Shown: positions 58,006 to 64,000 of the stretch, piece by piece
How the letters are laid out: each line of letters starts with the position of its first letter
Position numbering within the stretch: position 1 is the stretch's first letter
DNA from: Pseudogemmatithrix spongiicola
GTDB taxonomy: Bacteria; Gemmatimonadota; Gemmatimonadetes; Gemmatimonadales; Gemmatimonadaceae
Assembly: GCF_030623445.1 (NCBI RefSeq)
Contig: NZ_CP130613.1
Coordinates: 1,736,001-1,800,000, forward strand
DNA length: 64,000 bases
Direction of reading: 5' to 3'
The notes under the pieces: model-generated
The model's database searches: none
Told to the model about the DNA's origin: nothing
The model's input: the letters and a program-made list of their open reading frames with translations, nothing else
Made by a program: the position numbers and the translations under genes

Positions 58006-58126
58006 TCACCACGAAGGCACGAAGGGTTCCGCGAAGAATCGCGGCCCCGCAAACCCAAGAAGCGTCGCTTCGTCCGGGTCGCGGGGCCATAAGGGTGTCG
58101 CGGCGCCCTTCGTGCCTTCGTGGTGA
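58006..58126. repeat. 121-bp palindromic repeat, copy B
   Basis: The 21-bp arms (58006-58026 and 58106-58126) are identical to those of copy A. The core differs but folds the same way: GGCCCCGC (58043-58050) pairs with GCGGGGCC (58081-58088), ACCC with GGGT, and GAAGCG with CGCTTC. It fills the gap between guaA and the MATE gene. Confidence 0.92.
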
Positions 58127-58142
58127 ACGGGGTTCTCGCCGC

Positions 58143-59693
58143 CTACTCCCACTCGATAGTGGCCGGCGGCTTGGACGAGATGTCGTACACCACGCGGTTG
58201 ATGCCCTTCACCTCGCGGATGACGCGGTTCGAGATCCGCGCCAGCACCTCATGCGGGAAGGCGTACCAATCCGCCGTCATGCCGTCCGTGCTCGTCACCG
58301 CGCGCAGCGCAATCACGTGTTCGTAGGTGCGGCCATCGCCCATCACCCCGACGCTGCGCACCGGAAGGAACACGGCGAAGGCCTGCCAGATCTCGTTGTA
58401 CAGCCCCGCCGCGCGGATCTCCTCGAGGTAGATCGCGTCGGCACGCCGCAGCGTCTCCACGTTCACCGGATCCACCGCGCCGAGCACGCGGATGGCCAGG
58501 CCGGGGCCCGGGAACGGATGCCGCCCGACCATCTCCTCGGGCAGCCCCAACTCGCGGCCCACGTTGCGCACCTCGTCCTTGAACAGCTCGCGCAGCGGTT
58601 CGATGAGCTGGAACTTCATGTCCGGCTTGAGGCCGCCCACGTTGTGGTGCGTCTTGATCGTCGCGCTCGGGCCGCCCTTGGCGCTCACGCTCTCAATCAC
58701 GTCGGGATACAGCGTGCCTTGCACAAGGAACTTCGCATCCTTGCCTTCCTTGGCCGAGGCGTCCTCGAACACGTCGATGAACGTATGGCCGATCGCCTTC
58801 CGCTTCGCTTCGGGCTCGTCGAGGCCCTTGAGCGCCGTCAGAAAGCGATCCTCCGCACGCACCGTCACCAGCTTGATGCCTAAGTGCTGGCCCATCGTGC
58901 GCTCCACCTGCTCGCGCTCGTGCAGGCGCAGCAATCCCGTGTCCACGAAGATGCAGGTGAGCTGGTCGCCGATGGCCTTGTGCACCAACGCAGCCGCCAC
59001 AGACGAATCCACGCCGCCCGACAGCCCGCAGATCACTTGCGCATCACCGACCAGCTCGCGGATCTTCGCGACTTCCTGCTCGATGAAATGGCCGGGCGTC
59101 CAATCGGGCTTCGCGCCGGCGATGTCGAACAGGAAGTTTTGGATGATGTCCGCACCGCGCACCGAATGCGCCACCTCGGCGTGGAACTGCACTGCGTGGA
59201 TCGGTTTCGACTCGTGGCGGAACGCCACGACCGGGTTGCCGTCGCTCGAGGCCGTGAGCACGTAGCCCTTCGGCACCACTTCCACGTGGTCGCCGTGGCT
59301 CATCCATACGATGCTGCGTTCGCCCGCGTCGAAACCGGCGAATAGCCCGCGGTTCTCCTTCACCTGGATCTCGGCCCGACCGTACTCGCGGTGTCCCCCG
59401 CCCTTCACTTCGCCACCGCTCACGTGGGCGATCCACTGCATGCCGTAGCACACCCCAAGCACCGGGGCGACATCGAGAATGGCCGGGTCGAAGCTCGGCG
59501 CCCCCTCGTCCGTCACGGAGCTCGGGCCGCCCGAGAGGATGATCGCTGTCGGCTTCCACTCCTTGATCCACGCCAGCGAGCGCGTCGGCGGGTGGATCTC
59601 CGAGTACACGCGCGCCTCGCGCACGCGCCGGGCGATGAGCTGCGTGAACTGCGAGCCGCAGTCGAGAATCAGGATCCGCGAACCGTCATGCAT
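58143..59693 (-). CDS. guaA: GMP synthase (glutamine-hydrolysing)
   Basis: 516 residues. The amidotransferase domain has [19 protein letters not shown] and the nucleophile in [13 protein letters not shown]. The ATP-pyrophosphatase domain has [20 protein letters not shown]. The C-terminal dimerisation part has [16 protein letters not shown] and ends [17 protein letters not shown], the standard GuaA end. It converts XMP to GMP. ATG at 59693 is one base from the upstream stop; the longer frame adds only eight residues. It is the last gene of the hisS-proS-lysA unit. Confidence 0.97.
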   Translation of the reverse strand: MHDGSRILILDCGSQFTQLIARRVREARVYSEIHPPTRSLAWIKEWKPTAIILSGGPSSVTDEGAPSFDPAILDVAPVLGVCYGMQWIAHVSGGEVKGGGHREYGRAEIQVKENRGLFAGFDAGERSIVWMSHGDHVEVVPKGYVLTASSDGNPVVAFRHESKPIHAVQFHAEVAHSVRGADIIQNFLFDIAGAKPDWTPGHFIEQEVAKIRELVGDAQVICGLSGGVDSSVAAALVHKAIGDQLTCIFVDTGLLRLHEREQVERTMGQHLGIKLVTVRAEDRFLTALKGLDEPEAKRKAIGHTFIDVFEDASAKEGKDAKFLVQGTLYPDVIESVSAKGGPSATIKTHHNVGGLKPDMKFQLIEPLRELFKDEVRNVGRELGLPEEMVGRHPFPGPGLAIRVLGAVDPVNVETLRRADAIYLEEIRAAGLYNEIWQAFAVFLPVRSVGVMGDGRTYEHVIALRAVTSTDGMTADWYAFPHEVLARISNRVIREVKGINRVVYDISSKPPATIEWE

Positions 59694-59694
59694 C

Positions 59695-60204
59695 TCAGGT
59701 CTTCCACTCCGGGCCATCCAGCTTGATGAACTCGACGTGCTTCGAGGCGAGGTCGAGGATCGCCGCCGACGGCGAACCGTACAGCCAGCCGCAGGCCTCG
59801 CCGGGGTTCACGATCAAGGTGTTGTTGCGCGTCTTCATCTCTTGCAGGTGCGTGTGGCCGTGCACCACGAGCGCATGCGCCAGCACCGAGCGCTCCACTA
59901 CGTCCCCGATGTCGTGGACCACAAGGATCTTCTGGTCCGACAGCGTCATCGCGTGCGGCGACTCGAAGAGTTCCTGCCCCATCGCCTGCGCCGCCATCGC
60001 CCGCAGCCCCTCGGGATCGCCGTCGTTGCGGCCGAACACGCCGGCCAGCGCCACGCCGTGGTCCTGGAACGGCTTCAGGGAGAACGGCGAACAGAAATCG
60101 CCGGCATGCAGCACGAAGTGCACATCCCGGGCCAGCATCTCGCGCAGCAGCGCATCGATCGCCGGCACGCGGTCGTGCGTGTCCGCCATCAAGCCGATTC
60201 GCAT
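59695..60204 (-). CDS. YfcE/MJ0936-type metallophosphoesterase
   Basis: 169 residues. The metal ligands are visible in [12 protein letters not shown] (Asp-x-His), [10 protein letters not shown] (Asp), [11 protein letters not shown] (Asn), LVVHDIG (His) and [10 protein letters not shown] (His-x-His). Family members hydrolyse phosphodiesters such as model substrates; the natural substrate is not known. ATG at 60204 overlaps the lysA stop as TGATG. Confidence 0.9.
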   Translation of the reverse strand: MRIGLMADTHDRVPAIDALLREMLARDVHFVLHAGDFCSPFSLKPFQDHGVALAGVFGRNDGDPEGLRAMAAQAMGQELFESPHAMTLSDQKILVVHDIGDVVERSVLAHALVVHGHTHLQEMKTRNNTLIVNPGEACGWLYGSPSAAILDLASKHVEFIKLDGPEWKT

Positions 60205-61478
60205 CAGGTCTCCTGCCATTGGGGGGATTCCACGTCCTGCCGCACGAGGTCCGTGTAGTCCTCTGGCTGCGTCACGACGGCCCAGCGATTCCCATCGACC
60301 AGTACCTCGGCCGCGAAGCCCCGCGCGTTGTAGCGCGAGGCCATGGCCGAACCATACGCGCCCACGGTGTGGATGGCGAGCAGGTCGCCGGGCTGCACAT
60401 CCGGCAGCGTCCGCGCCACCGCGAGGAAGTCCCCGCTCTCGCACACCGGTCCCACCACGTCCGCGGTCACCTGCCCCGTCACCGCGCCGACCGGCTCCAC
60501 GTGGTGATACGCGTCGTAGTGCGATGGACGGATCAGCTCCGTCATGCCCGCATCACACACCACGAAATCCACGCCGCCGTTGTGCTTGCGGTACAGCACC
60601 TCGGTGACGAGCACCGCCGAGGCCGCCACGAGGTACCGGCCGTGCTCGACGAGCAACTCCACGTCCCCCAGCGCCGCGACCGCCTCGCGCATCACGGCTC
60701 CATAGGCGGCGAGGTCGGGCTCCCCCTCGTTCGGTGCGTAGGGCACGGGCAGTCCGCCCCCGAGGTCGAGGTACCGGATCGGCGCTCCCGCCGCTCGCAG
60801 CGTCTTGGCGAGCGCCACGAGCTTCTCCGCCCCCTCGCGATACGCGGCGTAGGAGTACAGCTGCGAGCCGACGTGCATGTGCAGCCCCTGCAGCGCGAGG
60901 CCCGGCAGCGCCATCGCCACGCGCGCCACGCGTTCCGCGTCGTCCAGCGGGACGCCGAACTTGTGCTCCTTGTCGCCCGTCGCGATGTACTCGTGCGCGG
61001 TCTCGACCTCGACATCCGGGTTCACGCGGATGCCGACGGCGGCGGTCGTCTTGAGCTCCACCGCCATCTCCGAGGCGAGATGCAGCTCGGCTTCGCTCTC
61101 GACGTTGAGCAGCTTCACGCCGACGGCGATCGCCTCGCCGATCTCGCGCAGCGTCTTGCCCACGCCGCCGAAGACGATGTCCGTCTGCGGCCGGAATCCC
61201 GCGCGAATCGCCTTGAAGAGCTCACCGCCACTCACCACGTCCACGCCGACGCCCGCGTCGCGGAGCGTGCGCAGCACGCCGCCGCTGGAGTTGGCCTTGG
61301 CGGCGTAGTGCACGCGGTGCGGAATGCCCGCCAGCGCGTCGTCGAGACGCCGCACACGCTCGCGCATTGTCTCCGCGCAATAGACGTACGCCGGCGTGCC
61401 CACCGCCTCGGCGAGCAGCCGCAGCGGCACGTCAGCCGCGTACAGCTCACCGTCGCGGCGGCCAAAACCCTGCGCCAT
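60204..61478 (-). CDS. lysA: Diaminopimelate decarboxylase
   Basis: 424 residues. The PLP lysine is in VHYAAKANSSGGVLRTLRDA, the glycine-rich phosphate site in YLDLGGGLPVPY, the substrate loop in HMHVGSQLYSY and the subunit-crossing Cys in VGPVCESGDFLAVAR. It makes lysine from meso-diaminopimelate. ATG at 61478 overlaps the proS stop as TGATG; the frame extends six codons further but only into proS. Confidence 0.96.
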   Translation of the reverse strand: MAQGFGRRDGELYAADVPLRLLAEAVGTPAYVYCAETMRERVRRLDDALAGIPHRVHYAAKANSSGGVLRTLRDAGVGVDVVSGGELFKAIRAGFRPQTDIVFGGVGKTLREIGEAIAVGVKLLNVESEAELHLASEMAVELKTTAAVGIRVNPDVEVETAHEYIATGDKEHKFGVPLDDAERVARVAMALPGLALQGLHMHVGSQLYSYAAYREGAEKLVALAKTLRAAGAPIRYLDLGGGLPVPYAPNEGEPDLAAYGAVMREAVAALGDVELLVEHGRYLVAASAVLVTEVLYRKHNGGVDFVVCDAGMTELIRPSHYDAYHHVEPVGAVTGQVTADVVGPVCESGDFLAVARTLPDVQPGDLLAIHTVGAYGSAMASRYNARGFAAEVLVDGNRWAVVTQPEDYTDLVRQDVESPQWQET

Positions 61479-62950
61479 CAGTACGCCTTGGCCCACACGA
61501 CCTCGTGCTTGGCCGGCTCACCGGTGATCAGGCAACGCGCCTGCCCACCCGGCGTGCGGAACTCCGCGTCGGGAATGCAGCGGATCGTCGCCTTCGTCTC
61601 CTCCTTCACCTTGGCCTCGATGGCCGGGTCGCCGTTCCAGCCGGCGTAGATGAAGCCACCCGGGCCCTCGATGATCTGCTTGAACTCGTCGTAGCTCTTC
61701 ACGCTGCGGTACGAGTTCGCCTCGCGGCGCGCCTTCGCCGCCGCGAGCAAGTCGGCCTGGATCTGCTCGAGGAGCTTCGCCACCGTCTCCGGCAGGCCCG
61801 CCATCGGCAAGGCCGCCTTCGCGCGCGTGTCGCGACGCGCCGAGAACACGCTCTGCTTCTCCAGGTCCTTGGGCCCGATCTCCAGGCGCAGCGGGACGCC
61901 GCGCATCTCCCACTCGTAGTACTTGGCGCCCGGCTTGATGCCGTCACGGTCGTCCACGCGCACGCGCAGGCGGTCGGTCGCGCCGCGGCCGGTCCACTCC
62001 GTGAGCTCCTGCTTCACGCGATGCGACGCCTCGACCACCCGGGCACGTTCCTCGTCGCTCTTGTACACGGGCACGATCACGACCTCGATCGGCGCCAGCT
62101 TGGGCGGCGTCACGAGGCCGTTGTCGTCCGAGTGCGTCATCACCAAGCCGCCGATCATGCGCGTGCTCACGCCCCAGCTGGTGTTCCACGCGAAGGCCAT
62201 GTCGCCGTTCTGGTCCTGGAACTGCAGCTCGAAGGCCTTGGCGAAGTTCTGGCCGAGGTTGTGCGAGGTGCCGGCCTGCAGCGCCTTATTATCCTGCATC
62301 ATCGCTTCGCAGGAGTAGGTGCGCAGCGCGCCGGCGAACTTCTCGCTCTCGGTCTTCTGGCCCGTCACGACGGGCATGGCGATCCACCCCTCCATGAAGG
62401 AGCGGTACACGCCGAGCATCTTGCGCGCCTCCTCCTCCGCCTCGTCGTGCGTGGCGTGCGCGGTGTGGCCTTCCTGCCAGAGGAACTCCAGCGTGCGCAG
62501 GAACAACCGCGTGCGCATCTCCCAGCGCACCACGTTCGCCCACTGGTTGATCAGGATGGGCAGGTCGCGATAGCTCTGCGTCCACTTCGCGAACATGTGG
62601 TAGATGATCGTCTCCGACGTCGGCCGGACGACCAGCGGCTCCTCGAGCTCCTTGCCGCCGCCGTGCGTCACCACGGCCGTCTCGGGCGCAAAGCCCTCGA
62701 CGTGCTGCGCCTCCTTGCTCAGGAAGCTCTGCGGGATGAACAGCGGGAAGTACGCGTTCTCGTGGCCCGTCGCCTTGAACATGTCATCGAGGGCACGCTG
62801 CATGCGCTCCCAGATGCCATAGCCGTTCGGCCGGATCACCATCGAGCCCTTCACCGGCGAGTAGTCCGCCAGCTCGGCGCGCAGCACCAGTTCGTTGTAC
62901 CAGTCGGAGAAGTTCTCCGCGCGGGTGGTCAGCTTCTTGTCGTCAGCCAT
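61478..62950 (-). CDS. proS: Proline--tRNA ligase, short (archaeal/eukaryote-like) type
   Basis: 490 residues without the bacterial editing insertion between motifs 2 and 3, but with the extra C-terminal zinc-type domain seen in the archaeal-like form. Landmarks are [40 protein letters not shown] (motif 2 region), [18 protein letters not shown], and motif 3 around [23 protein letters not shown] at 62950 lies 8 nt after hisS. Upstream in-frame sequence shadows hisS. Confidence 0.96.
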   Translation of the reverse strand: MADDKKLTTRAENFSDWYNELVLRAELADYSPVKGSMVIRPNGYGIWERMQRALDDMFKATGHENAYFPLFIPQSFLSKEAQHVEGFAPETAVVTHGGGKELEEPLVVRPTSETIIYHMFAKWTQSYRDLPILINQWANVVRWEMRTRLFLRTLEFLWQEGHTAHATHDEAEEEARKMLGVYRSFMEGWIAMPVVTGQKTESEKFAGALRTYSCEAMMQDNKALQAGTSHNLGQNFAKAFELQFQDQNGDMAFAWNTSWGVSTRMIGGLVMTHSDDNGLVTPPKLAPIEVVIVPVYKSDEERARVVEASHRVKQELTEWTGRGATDRLRVRVDDRDGIKPGAKYYEWEMRGVPLRLEIGPKDLEKQSVFSARRDTRAKAALPMAGLPETVAKLLEQIQADLLAAAKARREANSYRSVKSYDEFKQIIEGPGGFIYAGWNGDPAIEAKVKEETKATIRCIPDAEFRTPGGQARCLITGEPAKHEVVWAKAY

Positions 62951-62958
62951 CGTCTTGG

Positions 62959-64000
62959 TCAGCGCGCGCGCTGCGTCTGCAACCAGTGCCGCAGCGCCTG
63001 CATCGCCTGCGCGGCGCCCGAAAGCGCCGCACCGGCATCGACCGCGTGCGTCGCGGCCCCCGTCAGCTTGCCGAGCAGGCTCATCGCCTCCACGGCCCCG
63101 TCCTCGCGGAAATACACGACCGCGCTCGACCCCGCCTTGCGCGCGCCATCCACCTGATTGCGCGTCGCCTGCGACTTGTAGCGCTCTTCGTTCATGCCGT
63201 GGGCCACGGAGAACCCGGCATCGCGCAGCGCGCGCGCCAGGCGGAGCACGCTCGCGTACGGCGTATCGATCGCCCCGTTCCCCGCGACGATCGTGAAATC
63301 CACCGCATCCTGCTGCGGCTCCGGCCAGAGATTGCGCTCCGTCAGCAGCTCGCCGAGCACCACGTCGCCCATGCCGAAGCCCAGCGCCGGCAGGTCCGTG
63401 CCGCCGATGGCCTTGAGCAGGTCGTCGTAGCGGCCGCCGCCGCAGATGGCGCGTAGCTCGCCTTTCGCGTCGAAGAGTTCGAAGACGACGCCCGTGTAGT
63501 ACGCGAGGCCGCGCACGATCGAGAGATCGAGCGTCACCCACGCGCCGATGCCCAGCGCCTCGCAGTGCGCCAGGTACTTCGCAAAGCGCGCGATCGCTTC
63601 GCGCGCCGCTGGCGCCTCACCGAACTCCCGCTGCACCGAATCGAACGTAGTGCCGCTCGCCAAGGCCAACACCCGCTCAATCGTCGCGCCGGAGACCCCG
63701 GCATCGGCGAGCTTCTGCGCGCTGACCTCGCGCGGCTGCCGCGCGATCTTGTCGAAGACCGCGAACACCGCGGGCCGCTGCTCGGCCGTCACGCCCATCG
63801 CCTCGAGCACGCCCGCCAGCAGTCGCCGGTCACTCACCCGTGCCCGCACGTCCTCATGCGTCAGCCCCAGCTCCCGCATGATGTCCACCGCCACGCAGAG
63901 CAACTCCGCGTCCGCGACCTCGCTGGCCTCGCCCACGATGTCCACGTTCAACTGGAAATGCTCGCGGAGCCGCCCACGCTGCGCGCGCTCGTAGCGGAAC
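62959..64000 (-). CDS. hisS: Histidine--tRNA ligase, 5' part cut by window edge
   Basis: About 347 residues are present; the N-terminus with motif 1 lies beyond the right edge. The visible start is motif 2 ([20 protein letters not shown]). Then come [20 protein letters not shown], the histidine-A loop, and [20 protein letters not shown] with motif 3 [15 protein letters not shown]-terminal anticodon-binding domain follows (about the last 95 residues). The TTG at 63951 seen inside the frame is an internal codon, not the start. Confidence 0.95.
   Translation of the reverse strand, partial: FRYERAQRGRLREHFQLNVDIVGEASEVADAELLCVAVDIMRELGLTHEDVRARVSDRRLLAGVLEAMGVTAEQRPAVFAVFDKIARQPREVSAQKLADAGVSGATIERVLALASGTTFDSVQREFGEAPAAREAIARFAKYLAHCEALGIGAWVTLDLSIVRGLAYYTGVVFELFDAKGELRAICGGGRYDDLLKAIGGTDLPALGFGMGDVVLGELLTERNLWPEPQQDAVDFTIVAGNGAIDTPYASVLRLARALRDAGFSVAHGMNEERYKSQATRNQVDGARKAGSSAVVYFREDGAVEAMSLLGKLTGAATHAVDAGAALSGAAQAMQALRHWLQTQRAR

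Noticed and set aside
61478-63541. 687-residue version of proline--tRNA ligase
   Set aside because: The first 197 residues are the opposite-frame reading of hisS. The ATG at 62950 gives a standard ProRS N-terminus.

Overview
The window is about 64 kb of very GC-rich, almost fully coding bacterial chromosome. GC-rich codon use, a DUF5916 outer-membrane-type protein, a tmRNA, and unbroken housekeeping clusters (trp, pur, aminoacyl-tRNA synthetases) point to a free-living Gram-negative-type bacterium. My best guess is Gemmatimonadota; that is a judgement from gene content and style, not from a marker phylogeny.

Left part, 1-18 kb. A partial DUF5916 protein (minus) diverges from a hybrid histidine kinase, a ParB-like protein and an unknown secreted or anchored protein (plus). 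A long minus-strand unit then reads from 16.8 kb down to 5.2 kb: vanZ-like, aspS, phoH, ybeY, two CorC/HlyC proteins, meaB, an acyl-CoA mutase, a methyltransferase, an EAL phosphodiesterase and an OmpA-like lipoprotein. Nearly every junction is an ATGA, GTGA or TGATG overlap. rlmN sits on the plus strand, and its 3' end overlaps a LytR_C gene tail to tail.

Tryptophan block, 18-31 kb, minus strand. Order of transcription is a GAF protein, trpD, (lexA on the opposite strand), trpC, trpF, trpB, a HEAT-repeat protein, an HD-GYP protein, trpA, a chemoreceptor-like protein, yqeK and LytR_C. The HEAT and HD-GYP proteins between trpB and trpA appear to share a homologous N-terminal domain. lexA has a plausible promoter overlapped by two direct-repeat LexA-type boxes.

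Purine block, 31-45 kb, plus strand: truA, a transaldolase-like protein without its catalytic residues, an HtrA-type protease, purB, purC, pssA, purS, purQ, a zinc-ribbon protein, purL, purF, ppdK and a small membrane protein. It holds six steps of de novo purine synthesis plus phosphatidylserine synthesis.

Right part, 45-64 kb: a creatininase-family protein, ridA, an EF-hand membrane protein, chrA and an ArsO-like flavoprotein, the tmRNA gene ssrA (minus, encoded tag ANNNFALAA), a diguanylate cyclase, larB, dusB, a PTS IIA protein, a HerA-like ATPase and a MATE transporter. The last two genes are bracketed by two 121-bp palindromic repeats. A minus-strand operon hisS (partial), proS, lysA, a phosphodiesterase and guaA ends the window.

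Several genes that head transcription units have a TAGCTT-like -10 box only 5-8 nt before the start codon, often with a TTGnnn box 17-18 bp further up, which implies leaderless transcription. No CRISPR array, insertion sequence, rRNA or ordinary tRNA was seen. No gene-free stretch exceeds 300 bases except the one occupied by ssrA.
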